The position numbers were made by a program, and so were the translations under genes. A stretch of 64,000 bases of DNA from JANQOH01 sp965214495. GTDB lineage: Bacteria > Pseudomonadota > Alphaproteobacteria > UBA7887. The notes under the pieces were generated by a model. It saw only the letters and a program-made list of their open reading frames with translations. It was not told where the DNA came from and did not search any database. Positions 25,647 to 34,282 of this stretch are shown here, piece by piece. Position 1 is the first letter of the stretch. The number at the start of each line of letters is the position of its first letter. The DNA lies in contig OZ243958.1 in assembly GCA_965214495.1 (NCBI GenBank), forward strand, positions 1,550,001-1,614,000, in the 5' to 3' direction.

Positions 25647-26429
25647 TCAGCCGAGGAAATCGGCCACGTGGCGCGCCACCTGTTCGGGGCGGTCGAGTTC
25701 GGGGCGATGGGCGGCGTCGGCGATCACATGCAAACTCGTCGGGCCCGCGATCCCCTCGGTGAACGCGTCGGCGCAGGCCCGCGGGAGGATACGGTCTTCC
25801 GCGCCCCACAACAGCAGAGTCGGGCAGCGGATATGCAGCAGCCGGCGGGCGAGGCCGATATCGCCGAGCGGCCAGAAGGCACGAGCGGAGGCTTCAAGCG
25901 CGCGCGCCTGCTCGATCGGCCATTCGATCGAATTGGCGCCATCCGGCGCCGCGACGAATGCCTTCCATGTTTCCGGGTCGTGGCACATCAGACCGGGGAT
26001 ATCGGACCGGCGCTGTCCCCACGGGTCGGCCATCGGATTCGTTTCGTCGAACAATCCCCACGGTGCGATGAGAACCAGGCGGTCGGACGACCGCGGCCAC
26101 AGCGCCGCCATTTCCGCCGCGAACGCGCCGCCCGGCCCGCCGCCGATCAACGCCGCAGCGGCATCGAGACCGGCGCCTTCGAGAAGTTTGCGCACCGCCA
26201 CGATCCAGTCGAGATGGGTGCCGAGTTCACGATGACCCTCGCCGCCGGGATAGCCCGGAAGCGATGGCGCGACGACCGTGAAGCGTTCCGCAAGAATGTC
26301 GAGAAACGGGATCCATTTCGGCAGCCCGCCATGGCCGGCGAGATAACCGACCATCGGTCCCGCACCCTTGCGCCAGACCCGGCACGGCGCGCCGTTGATC
26401 TCGACGAACGATACCGCCGGCTCAGGCAC
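25647..26429 (-). CDS. Alpha/beta-fold hydrolase
   Basis: This 260-residue protein has an alpha/beta hydrolase layout: an N-terminal oxyanion segment (GYLAGHGGLPKW), a nucleophile-elbow region AALIGGGPGGAFAAEMAAL in which the usual Ser in GxSxG is replaced by Gly-Gly-Gly, LLWGAEDRILP carrying the acid, and a late His in VIADAAHRPELD. The apparent lack of a nucleophile Ser at the elbow is odd and makes catalysis uncertain. It is last in the minus-strand monooxygenase cluster, 30 bp after the luciferase-like gene, so it may process that pathway's product. Confidence 0.75.
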   Translation of the reverse strand: MPEPAVSFVEINGAPCRVWRKGAGPMVGYLAGHGGLPKWIPFLDILAERFTVVAPSLPGYPGGEGHRELGTHLDWIVAVRKLLEGAGLDAAAALIGGGPGGAFAAEMAALWPRSSDRLVLIAPWGLFDETNPMADPWGQRRSDIPGLMCHDPETWKAFVAAPDGANSIEWPIEQARALEASARAFWPLGDIGLARRLLHIRCPTLLLWGAEDRILPRACADAFTEGIAGPTSLHVIADAAHRPELDRPEQVARHVADFLG

Positions 26430-26459
26430 CGGCCCCTCCCTCGGCGATCGGTTGTGGAA

Positions 26460-27734
26460 CTAGGCGGCGATGGGCGCAGCGGCGACCGCGTCCGGTACCG
26501 CCCGATCGGCCAGCGGCATCGGCTGCGGCCACCAGCGATTCTCCCACTCGCTCCACAGATCGGCGAGTTGTGGCATCACCCGCTCGGCATAGAGCCGCGT
26601 GTTGTAGTTCGCGAGTTCCTTGCCCATGTTGCCGAACTGCAACAACAGCATGAGCTGGCCGAAGCGGAGATCCTCGACCGCTTCGCGCAGCTTGTCCGCC
26701 ACCTGATCCGGTGTGCCGACGATCACGTAGCCGTTGTCGAGGATGGCGTCGAATTCGCGCGCCTTCTTGTCCACCCCGGCAATGGCGCGTTTGCTGCGCA
26801 GCGCCGCCTGGCCGACCTGGCTTTCGATCCCGGCCCGGATCGTCGCCTCGGTGGTATAGCCCGGAGGGGTGGCGAAACGCGGGTCGATGTGCAGGCAGCG
26901 GCCGTAGAAGTATTCGGCCGGCTCGCGATAGAGCTCCATCGCCTCCCGCTCGGTTTCGGCGACGCCGACGAACTGCAGGAAACCCGCGCGATAAGGGTTG
27001 GGGTCCTTGCCCAGGCGCGCCATCTCCTCCCAAAAACCGCGCATGGTCTGGCGTGCCGCCTTGTAGCCGTAATACGAGAGGTAGCAATAGACGTAGTCCA
27101 TCCGGGCGCACCATTGCCACGTCTCGACCGAACCGCCGCCGGGAATCCAGATCGGCGGATGCGGGCGCTGCACCGGGCGCGGCCAGATGTTGACGTAGCG
27201 CTGCTGGTTGAAGCGGCCGTTGAACGCAAAGGTATCCGGCTCGGTCCACGCGCGGGTGACCAGGTCGTGCGCCTCGTAATAGCGCTCGCGCAGCAGCGAC
27301 GGGTTCTGTCCGTAGGCGTAGCAGGTGTCCATCGGCGAGCCGACGGGGAAGCCCGCGATCAGCCGTCCGCCCGAAATACAGTCGATCATGGCGAACTCTT
27401 CGGCGACTCGGGTCGGCGGATTGTAGAGCGCGAGGCTGTTGCCCATGACACAGATCGCGGCCTTCGGGTTCGCCCGGCGCGCCAGTGCGCTGGCGATCAG
27501 GTTGGGCGAAGGCATCAGGCCGTAACCGTTGGAGTGATGTTCGTTGCAGCACACCGCGTCCAGCCCGGCGTCGGCCGCGAACTCCATTTCGTCCATGAAC
27601 GCGTTGTACATCTCGTGCGCGCGTTCCGGCTCGAACAGGCTCGAATGGATATCGACCCACACCGAGGGATGGTTGTCGCGGAAGTCGTCCGGTAGTTCGG
27701 TATAGGGCATGAGGTGAAACCACAGGTGCTTCAT
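26460..27734 (-). CDS. Luciferase-like (LLM class) flavin-dependent monooxygenase
   Basis: This 424-residue bacterial-luciferase-like TIM barrel shows family features CCNEHHSNGYGLMPSPNLIA, GRLIAGFPVGSPMDTCYAYG, RPHPPIWIPGGGS, and the C-terminal VIVGTPDQVADKLREAVED. Such enzymes use FMNH2 (or F420) and oxygen to oxidise aldehydes, alkanes, sulfonates or ring compounds. A flavin reductase and a second LLM enzyme lie 4-6 kb upstream on the same strand, suggesting a two-component oxygenase set. The substrate is unknown. Confidence 0.85.
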   Translation of the reverse strand: MKHLWFHLMPYTELPDDFRDNHPSVWVDIHSSLFEPERAHEMYNAFMDEMEFAADAGLDAVCCNEHHSNGYGLMPSPNLIASALARRANPKAAICVMGNSLALYNPPTRVAEEFAMIDCISGGRLIAGFPVGSPMDTCYAYGQNPSLLRERYYEAHDLVTRAWTEPDTFAFNGRFNQQRYVNIWPRPVQRPHPPIWIPGGGSVETWQWCARMDYVYCYLSYYGYKAARQTMRGFWEEMARLGKDPNPYRAGFLQFVGVAETEREAMELYREPAEYFYGRCLHIDPRFATPPGYTTEATIRAGIESQVGQAALRSKRAIAGVDKKAREFDAILDNGYVIVGTPDQVADKLREAVEDLRFGQLMLLLQFGNMGKELANYNTRLYAERVMPQLADLWSEWENRWWPQPMPLADRAVPDAVAAAPIAA

Positions 27735-27779
27735 GACGCGAGTGCTCCCTCGGCGGTATCGGTTGCGGGGCGGGCGGGG

Positions 27780-28562
27780 TCAGGCGGCGACGGCGTTGCG
27801 CCCGTCCGGCGTTTTGACTGCGCGGCGCAGGTCGCGGCGCACGTGGCGCGTATCGTAGCCGTTGAACAGATGCCCCAGCAGCCCGCGGTCGAGATCGGAA
27901 GTCCCGAACAGCCAGTCGGCGATCGGGAAGGTGAGGTTCATGTTGCGCTCCATCATGATCGACTGCGCGTGATGCGCGGCATGATGGCGCCGGATGGTGT
28001 TGACGAAGGGGCAATTGCGCACGAACCAGCCTTCATCGACATGGCAGCAAAAGTGCATGAACTCGTAGGTCAGATACACGCCGGTGGTGGTGCACATCAG
28101 TAGCCAGCCGGCATTGGCCGAGACGAGCCAGCCCACCACGAGCGCGCCGGGGATCGACATCAGCACGAACACCACCAGCGCATAGGGCGGGAAGAACGTC
28201 ACCCGCCAGTCTCGCGACCCGGCGAAGCGCATTTCCGTGTCGGTGAAGAACTGATGATGCATCAGCGTGTGGCGGCGGTAGATCGCACGTAACGCCGCCG
28301 ATTTCTGCGGCCGATGCATGACGTGCCGGTGCAGAAACCATTCGAACAGGTTGCAGATCAGAAATACGGCGGGGACCGTGAGCCATTCCCACCAGGCGAC
28401 GGCGCGGATGTGGGCGATATAGACGTAGAAGGCGAGCGCGCCGATGGCGTAGATCACCGCCACATGCAACGCGCCGCTATACCAACTGTCGATGCGTCGG
28501 CGATATTCGGCGCGATAGGCGCGCTGGCGGTCCGACATCGTGCTGGATGCGAGCTCGTTCAT
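27780..28562 (-). CDS. Fatty acid hydroxylase/sterol desaturase family membrane protein
   Basis: This 260-residue protein has several membrane helices and the clustered histidines of non-haem di-iron membrane hydroxylases: EWFLHRHVMH, RRHTLMHHQFF, HFCCHVDEGW and RRHHAAHHA. Members hydroxylate or desaturate lipids such as sterols, fatty acids or carotenoids. It is cotranscribed with the adjacent LLM monooxygenase. All four His boxes are present, so it is probably active. Its lipid substrate cannot be told from sequence. Confidence 0.85.
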   Translation of the reverse strand: MNELASSTMSDRQRAYRAEYRRRIDSWYSGALHVAVIYAIGALAFYVYIAHIRAVAWWEWLTVPAVFLICNLFEWFLHRHVMHRPQKSAALRAIYRRHTLMHHQFFTDTEMRFAGSRDWRVTFFPPYALVVFVLMSIPGALVVGWLVSANAGWLLMCTTTGVYLTYEFMHFCCHVDEGWFVRNCPFVNTIRRHHAAHHAQSIMMERNMNLTFPIADWLFGTSDLDRGLLGHLFNGYDTRHVRRDLRRAVKTPDGRNAVAA

Positions 28563-28614
28563 CTCGTGATCCTCCGGGTCGGCGACGCCCTTACTATAGC
28601 ACCGGAATCGCGGT

Positions 28615-28914
28615 TCAACGCGGCTCGATCATCGCCAGTACGGCATCGATGTCGGCGCCGCCCATCTCCCAGTCGTTCTCGAAATTGGCGACCGCGGCGC
28701 GCATGAACGGCTTACAGAGCCGAAGCGCCTCCCGGTCGTCGCCAAGGTGATCGGCAAGCAGGGCGAGCGCGAGCTGAGCCGGCGCCGCGCCTTCGTAGGT
28801 CCACTCGAACCCGCGGTCGGTGAACTGTTTGACGTCGGTGCGTTCGGGCAGCGGCGCGCCGTCCACGGTGACGACGATGCCGTCGATGGTGCGCGCGCCG
28901 CGATAGCGTTTCAT
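28615..28914 (-). CDS. DUF6166-like small protein
   Basis: This 99-residue protein is similar in pattern to DUF6166: an opening YRGARTIDGIVVTVDGAPLP, then FEWTYEGAAPAQLALALLAD and HLGDDREALRLCKPF. The function of the family is unknown. The ATG at 28914 lies 14 bp after the enoyl-CoA hydratase stop. No signal peptide or membrane segment is visible. Confidence 0.65.
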   Translation of the reverse strand: MKRYRGARTIDGIVVTVDGAPLPERTDVKQFTDRGFEWTYEGAAPAQLALALLADHLGDDREALRLCKPFMRAAVANFENDWEMGGADIDAVLAMIEPR

Positions 28915-28928
28915 CCTGCACGGCCCGC

Positions 28929-29708
28929 TCAGGCGCCCGTCCAGACTGGCGGGCGTTTCTCCGCGAACGCTTTGGGCCCCTCGACGAAATCGGCGCTGTC
29001 GTAGAGCGCCTGCACCGCCGGATAGACGGTGGCGACGGCCTCTTCCAGAGTCGGCTTGTCGAGGCCCTGGTAGATCGCTTCCTTGGACGCGCGGATCGAC
29101 ATCGGCGAACATTCCAGAATCAGCCCGGCCCAGCGCTTCGCCGCCGCCATCAGATCCGCGCGAGCGGTCACTTCGTTGACGAAGCCGAGCGCGCGCCCTT
29201 CCTCGGCCGATACCCGGCGGCCGGTCAGGATCATGCCCAGCGCCTGCTTCTGCGGAATGATGCGCGGCAGGCGGTGCAGGCCGCCGGCCAGCGCCGCGAG
29301 TCCCACGCGCGGTTCGGGCAAGGCGAAGACCGCGTTGTCGGACGCCACGATCAGGTCGCAGGCGAGCGCGATCTCGAAACCGCCGCCCATCGCGAACCCG
29401 TTGACCGCGGCGATGACCGGCTTGGTCAGATCGAAACGCTGCGTGAGGCCGGCGAAGCCGGTGGCCGGGCGTTCGCGCGGACCGCCCGCCGCCTGGTATT
29501 TCAGGTCGTTGCCGGCGGAGAACGCCTTGTCGCCGGCGCCGGTAACGATCGCCACCCATTGCTCCGGATCGGCGGCGAAATCGTCGAACACCGCGTCGAA
29601 CTCGAAATGCGCCGGCGGATGCAGCGCGTTGTAAACCTCGGGCCGGTCGATCGTGATCACGGTCAGCTTGCCCTCTCGCGCAACCTTCAGAAATTGGTAG
29701 TCCGCCAC
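28929..29708 (-). CDS. Enoyl-CoA hydratase/isomerase family protein
   Basis: This 259-residue crotonase-fold enzyme has oxyanion-hole segments AFSAGNDLKYQ and NGFAMGGGFEIALACDLIVA, and ALPEPRVGLAALAGGLHRLP, which holds one catalytic acid position. It hydrates or isomerises a CoA-linked enoyl substrate in fatty or aromatic acid breakdown. No acyl-CoA dehydrogenase or thiolase lies nearby. It is part of the minus-strand cluster between alanine dehydrogenase and the DUF6166 gene. Confidence 0.88.
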   Translation of the reverse strand: MADYQFLKVAREGKLTVITIDRPEVYNALHPPAHFEFDAVFDDFAADPEQWVAIVTGAGDKAFSAGNDLKYQAAGGPRERPATGFAGLTQRFDLTKPVIAAVNGFAMGGGFEIALACDLIVASDNAVFALPEPRVGLAALAGGLHRLPRIIPQKQALGMILTGRRVSAEEGRALGFVNEVTARADLMAAAKRWAGLILECSPMSIRASKEAIYQGLDKPTLEEAVATVYPAVQALYDSADFVEGPKAFAEKRPPVWTGA

Positions 29709-29749
29709 GGCGATCTCCCTTCGTCGGCCCGGCTCTCGTTCCGCGCGCC

Positions 29750-30868
29750 CTAGTCGGCGACGAAGCGCGCAGGCGGCGCGTAAGCATAACCGAGATCGTG
29801 CGCCACCGCCGGATGGGTGACGTGCCCGCGATGCACGTTGAGGCCGGCAGCGAAGCCCTCGTCGCCGGCCAGCGCCCGCCGCCAGCCCTCGCCCGCGAGC
29901 TTCAGGATATAGGGCAGGGTGGCGTTGTTGAGCGCGAAGGTCGAGGTGCGCGCCACCGCTCCCGGCATGTTGGTCACACAGTAATGCACCACGTCATCGA
30001 CCACATAGGTCGGCTCGCTGTGGCTGGTCGGGCGGCTGGTGTCCGCCATGCCGCCCTGGTCTATCGACACGTCGACCAGCACCGACCCGCGGCGCATGTC
30101 GTGCACCATGGCGCGGCTGACGAGGTTCGGCGTTTCGGCGCCGGGCACCAGTACCGCCCCGACCACCAGATCGGCGCGCGAGACGTAGCGCTCGATCGAC
30201 TCGACGGTCGAGAAGATGGTGTTCAGCGTGGGGCCGAACTGCATGTCCAGCGCGGCGAGGCGCGCGAGCGAAGCGTCGATGACCGTCACCCGCGCTTCCA
30301 TACCCATCGCCATGCGGGCGGCGTTGGTGCCAACGACGCCGCCGCCGATGATGACCACATTGGCCGCCGGCACGCCCGGCACGCCGCCGAGCAACACGCC
30401 GCGGCCGCCCTGCGCGCGCTCCAGGCAATGAGCGCCCGCCTGAATCGACATGCGCCCGGCGACCTCGCTCATCGGCGCGAGCAGCGGCAACCGCCCGGCG
30501 CCGTCGGTCACCGTTTCGTAGGCGATGCCGGTGACGCCCGACTCGATCAGGTCGCGGGTCTGCGTGGCGTCGGCGGCCAGATGAAGATAGGTGAACAACA
30601 CCTGGCCTTCGCGGAGCCGCCGGCGCTCGACTTCCAGCGGTTCCTTGACCTTCACGACCAGTTCGGCACGGGCGAACACCTCGTCGGCGGACTCGGCGAT
30701 CTCGGCGCCCGCCGCGACATAGTCCTCGTCGTCGAGGCCGATGGGATGCGCGGCATCGCGTTCCACCAGAACCCGGTGCCCGTGGTGGGTCAGTTCGCGC
30801 ACACTGAACGGCACCAGACCGACGCGGTATTCCTGGTCCTTGATCTCCTTCGGGACGCCGATCAGCAT
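29750..30868 (-). CDS. ald: Alanine dehydrogenase
   Basis: This 372-residue enzyme interconverts L-alanine and pyruvate plus ammonia with NAD. It starts MLIGVPKEIKDQEYRVGLVP, has the substrate Lys in ELVVKVKEPLEVE and His in LFTYLHLAADATQT, and NAD binding by NVVIIGGGVVGTNAARMAMG. The C-terminal region includes CVTNMPGAVARTST. Length and motifs are normal. It lies 27 bp downstream of the LLM monooxygenase, so the cluster may feed amino-acid nitrogen or pyruvate metabolism. Confidence 0.95.
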   Translation of the reverse strand: MLIGVPKEIKDQEYRVGLVPFSVRELTHHGHRVLVERDAAHPIGLDDEDYVAAGAEIAESADEVFARAELVVKVKEPLEVERRRLREGQVLFTYLHLAADATQTRDLIESGVTGIAYETVTDGAGRLPLLAPMSEVAGRMSIQAGAHCLERAQGGRGVLLGGVPGVPAANVVIIGGGVVGTNAARMAMGMEARVTVIDASLARLAALDMQFGPTLNTIFSTVESIERYVSRADLVVGAVLVPGAETPNLVSRAMVHDMRRGSVLVDVSIDQGGMADTSRPTSHSEPTYVVDDVVHYCVTNMPGAVARTSTFALNNATLPYILKLAGEGWRRALAGDEGFAAGLNVHRGHVTHPAVAHDLGYAYAPPARFVAD

Positions 30869-30895
30869 TCGGCCGCGCCCTCGCGATCCGCCGGC

Positions 30896-32155
30896 TCAGC
30901 CGCGGAATTCGGGGATGATGTGCTCGGCGAACAGTTCAAGTTGCCGCCGCTGTTCATCCAGCGGCATCAGCCCTTGATCGAAGAACCAGCCGAACCATTC
31001 GAGCTCGCCGTCGCCCTCGTGCATCTTCTGCAACGACTCGAACTTGCGCTTGATCCGGTCGGGCGTGTCGGCGAAGGCGTATTGGGTTCGGACCAGACGG
31101 TCCACCGTCCATTCCTCCGGCGGCAGCGGCGTATAGGGGTCGAGCGGATACTTCTCCGCATCCGCGGCCTCACGGTGCGCCTCGAAAAATCCGAACGAGC
31201 CGAACACGGTATTGAAGCTCTCGAAGTTCGTCTTCGCGAGCAGGTCGACCGCTTCCTGCCTCGTATCGCCGAAATGCACCGAGCGCACGGCGCCGATCGC
31301 CTCGCCATATTTCAGGTTGCGCCCGTTGGCGTTCGCGGAGTCCTGATAGACCCTGCATAGCCGCCGGAACGAAGCGGGGTCGCCGTTGAGGATCCACGGC
31401 ATGATATTGTTCCTGCCGCAGTTGACCAGCGTGCGTTCGCTGGCCCCGAAGGGTTGCATCATCGGCGGCCCGCCCTCCTGATAGGGCCTCGGGATGACGC
31501 AGACATTGCGGATCACGCCGTTCTCGTCCACTTCGCCGGGGGCGCCGTATTTGCGTGTGTAGTCGGCCGCCGGCCAGCGGGTGATGCCTTCCTCGTAGGG
31601 ATAGGGGATCTTGTAGAACTTGCCGTCGTAGTTGAACGATTCCTGGGTCCACGCCTTGCGGATGACGGCGATCGCCTCTTCGAACACCGCACGGTTGTGG
31701 TTGTCGATGGCGCCGCCGTCCATCGGCGCGCCCGTGACGTGGAACTGCTGGCCCAGGACGTTGACCCAGCGGTCCTGATAGCCGCGCGCGAAGCCGGCGA
31801 TCACCCGGCCTCGGGTCAGGTTGTCGAGAACCGCGATCTCTTCGGCGCAGCGGATCGGGTCCCAGCCCGCCAGCACCAGGCCGAGCGGCGCGAATTTGAT
31901 GCGCTCGGTGCGTGCCGCAAGGTCGGCGTAGAGCATCAACGGCGCCACGCTCGCCTCCGCACCCTCGGAGTGGAAGTGGTGTTCGGTGGTGCCGAACACC
32001 TCGAACCCGATCTCGTCGGCGAGTGTGACGATGCTCCGCAGCTCGTCGAGCATCTGCTGATAACGCTCGCGGTTACGCCCGATGGGCGCAAGCCGTTCGC
32101 GCTCCTCCCATGACACCGCGGGGATGGTCGGCAAGGCAAACAGCATGAAACGCAT
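30896..32155 (-). CDS. Luciferase-like (LLM class) flavin-dependent monooxygenase
   Basis: This 419-residue LLM-class protein is distinct from the one at 26460. Features are EVFGTTEHHFHSEG, the FMN-site GRVIAGFARGYQDRWVNVLG and the C-terminal TQYAFADTPDRIKRKFESLQ. The ATG at 32155 (MRFMLFALPTIPAV) is preferred; the frame is open for 84 more codons upstream but these overlap non-coding sequence and the next gene. A flavin reductase gene starts the same cluster 83 bp upstream, the classic two-component arrangement. Confidence 0.87.
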   Translation of the reverse strand: MRFMLFALPTIPAVSWEERERLAPIGRNRERYQQMLDELRSIVTLADEIGFEVFGTTEHHFHSEGAEASVAPLMLYADLAARTERIKFAPLGLVLAGWDPIRCAEEIAVLDNLTRGRVIAGFARGYQDRWVNVLGQQFHVTGAPMDGGAIDNHNRAVFEEAIAVIRKAWTQESFNYDGKFYKIPYPYEEGITRWPAADYTRKYGAPGEVDENGVIRNVCVIPRPYQEGGPPMMQPFGASERTLVNCGRNNIMPWILNGDPASFRRLCRVYQDSANANGRNLKYGEAIGAVRSVHFGDTRQEAVDLLAKTNFESFNTVFGSFGFFEAHREAADAEKYPLDPYTPLPPEEWTVDRLVRTQYAFADTPDRIKRKFESLQKMHEGDGELEWFGWFFDQGLMPLDEQRRQLELFAEHIIPEFRG

Positions 32156-32238
32156 GGGGGCCTCCTTCCTGTGGTGTCTTTCGGCCCGCGCGCCGCGGGA
32201 CCTCCTTACGTCATCGGCGGCTGTCTCGTGTCGGAGCG

Positions 32239-32772
32239 TCAATCGGCCAGGTCGGCCGACGCCCGTTCCGGTGCCGCGTCGAGCACCAGCGAGCCGAACC
32301 GCCCGCGAAAAAACAGCAACGGCAGGCGTTCCGCGTCCTCCGCGGCGAGCACGCGGCCGATGAAGATCGTGTGATCGCCCGAATCGTGGGAATCGGCGAC
32401 CTCGCATTCCAGCCAGCTCATCGCCTGCGCCAGAATGGGTACGCCGATCTTGCCGCGCTTGAAGGCGACGCCGGCGAATTTATCGTTCGAGCGGCGCGCG
32501 AGAGACCGGCACAGCGCCCGCGACTCGGCGGAATGGTCGAGGATGTTGATGGCGAACGCGCCCGAGCTGGTCAGCGAAGCGTGGGTATTGCTGCTCCGCG
32601 CCAGGCACACGAGCATCAGCGGCGGATCGAGGCTCAGGCTGGTGACGGCGTTCGCCGCGCAGCCGTGCGGCTCCCCATCGACCAGGGTCGTGATCGCCGT
32701 GACGCCGGTCGCGAAAGTGCCGGCGACTCGACGCAATGTCTCTGCCGACACCGGTGCCGGGGTGTCGGTCAT
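32239..32772 (-). CDS. Flavin reductase (HpaC/NtaB-like)
   Basis: This 177-residue FMN-binding split-barrel has the opening RRVAGTFATGVTAITTL, CAANAVTSLSLDPPLMLVCL and the motif AFAINILDHSAESRALCRSL, ending with IFIGRVLAAE. It reduces FMN or FAD with NAD(P)H and hands free reduced flavin to a partner oxygenase, here most plausibly the LLM enzymes just downstream. Its ATG overlaps the ampG stop codon (ATGA). Confidence 0.9.
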   Translation of the reverse strand: MTDTPAPVSAETLRRVAGTFATGVTAITTLVDGEPHGCAANAVTSLSLDPPLMLVCLARSSNTHASLTSSGAFAINILDHSAESRALCRSLARRSNDKFAGVAFKRGKIGVPILAQAMSWLECEVADSHDSGDHTIFIGRVLAAEDAERLPLLFFRGRFGSLVLDAAPERASADLAD

Positions 32773-34160
32773 GCGGGAGCGGCGGCGCGGCGCTCTGCGG
32801 CCCGACGCCCCAGAAAGATCGACAGGAGGACCGCCGGCACGCCGGCGATAGCGGTGCCGACGAAGAGCACGACGTAACCGTGATCGTCCACGACGATGCC
32901 GGAGAAGCCGGCAAGGAATTTGCCCGGCAGAGTCATCAGGGAACTGAAAAGCGCATATTGAGTCGCAGTATAGGCGAGGCTCGTCAGGCTGGAGAGATAG
33001 GCGATGAACGCCGTCCCGGCGAGGCCGGCGGAGAGATTGTCGGCGCAGATAACCACCGCGAGCATCGGCAGTGCGGGGCCGATCACATCCAGCGCGGCGA
33101 ACAGCAGGTTGGTCAACGGCAACAACAGGGCAGCGGCCACCAGCGGCGGGAACAGCCCGAACCGCGCGACGAGCACGCCGCCGAGCACCGCGCCGGCGAT
33201 GGTGGCGAACGTGCCGCCGAACTTTACGACCGTGCCGATCTCGGTCTTGGTGAAGCCGGTATCGAGATAGAACGGGTTGGCCATCGCCCCCATCAGCACG
33301 TCGGAAACGCGGAACAGGCCGACGAAGACCAGGATCGCCAGCGCCAGTGTGCCGTGACGGCGAAAGAAATCGTTGAACGGACCGACAAAGGCGCCGAGAA
33401 ACCAGACGCCGGCTGCGCGCAGCCAGGGCGGCAGGGAGGCGGCGCGCGCCATCGCTTCGACCATCGTCTGCTCACGCGCCCTGGCAGCGGGATCGACCGG
33501 CCGGTCGGGTTCGCGGATCGCCAGTGCCGTGACGATCCCGACCAGCGTCAGCGCCGCCATCAGCAAATAGGTCTCCGACCACGGAATGCGATCGGCGACG
33601 ATCAGGGCGCCACCGCCGGACGCGAGAAGCGCGATCCGATAGCCGAGTTGATAGGTCGCCGCCATCGCCCCCTGCAACTCCGCCTCGACCGCTTCGATAC
33701 GCCAGGCGTCGATCGCCACGTCTTGCGTCGCCGACGAGAACGCCACCAGAAGCGCCAGCAGCGCCATGCGCGGGAGATCCTGCGCCGGGTCGGTGTGCGC
33801 CATGCCGAGCAGCCCCGCGCCGATGCCGACCATCGCCAGCAGCATCCACGATCGCCGACGACCGAGTCGACGGGTGAGCAACGGCAACGGCAGCCGATCG
33901 ACCACCGGGGCCCAGAACACCTTGATCGAATAGGTCAGGCCCACCCAACTGAAGAAGCCGATCGCCGTGCGACTCACCCCGTATTCGGTCAGCCACGCCG
34001 ACAGGGTGGAGAACACCAGCAGAAAGGGCAGGCCGGCCGAGAAACCGAGGAACAGCATCGCGGCGACGCGGTGGTGCGCATATATCGACAGCGCCTCGAG
34101 CCAGCCCCGACGGGCGGGCGGGACCGCGGGCGCGACGGCGTTCCCGGCTGGCATCAGCAA
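32769..34160 (-). CDS. AmpG-family MFS permease
   Basis: This 463-residue, roughly 12-helix inner-membrane transporter has the AmpG pattern GFSAGLPFLLVFSTLSAWL, followed by WAPVVDRLPLPLLTRRLGRR and the conserved SSATQDVAIDAWRIE. AmpG imports GlcNAc-anhydro-muropeptides for cell-wall recycling. It overlaps the flavin reductase gene by 4 nt. A cell-wall link is established for AmpG itself, but the coupling to flavin oxygenases suggests the substrate may differ, which is inference. Confidence 0.88.
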   Translation of the reverse strand: MLMPAGNAVAPAVPPARRGWLEALSIYAHHRVAAMLFLGFSAGLPFLLVFSTLSAWLTEYGVSRTAIGFFSWVGLTYSIKVFWAPVVDRLPLPLLTRRLGRRRSWMLLAMVGIGAGLLGMAHTDPAQDLPRMALLALLVAFSSATQDVAIDAWRIEAVEAELQGAMAATYQLGYRIALLASGGGALIVADRIPWSETYLLMAALTLVGIVTALAIREPDRPVDPAARAREQTMVEAMARAASLPPWLRAAGVWFLGAFVGPFNDFFRRHGTLALAILVFVGLFRVSDVLMGAMANPFYLDTGFTKTEIGTVVKFGGTFATIAGAVLGGVLVARFGLFPPLVAAALLLPLTNLLFAALDVIGPALPMLAVVICADNLSAGLAGTAFIAYLSSLTSLAYTATQYALFSSLMTLPGKFLAGFSGIVVDDHGYVVLFVGTAIAGVPAVLLSIFLGRRAAERRAAAPA

Positions 34161-34282
34161 CCGGTCTTCATTGGAATCTCATCGACCGGAGAACGCTCAC
34201 TCTTCATGGTAGAGCACCCGACAAGAGGCCGCATGCGGAGTCGCCGAGAGCTCTCCGCACCGATGACACGGCACTATCCAGA

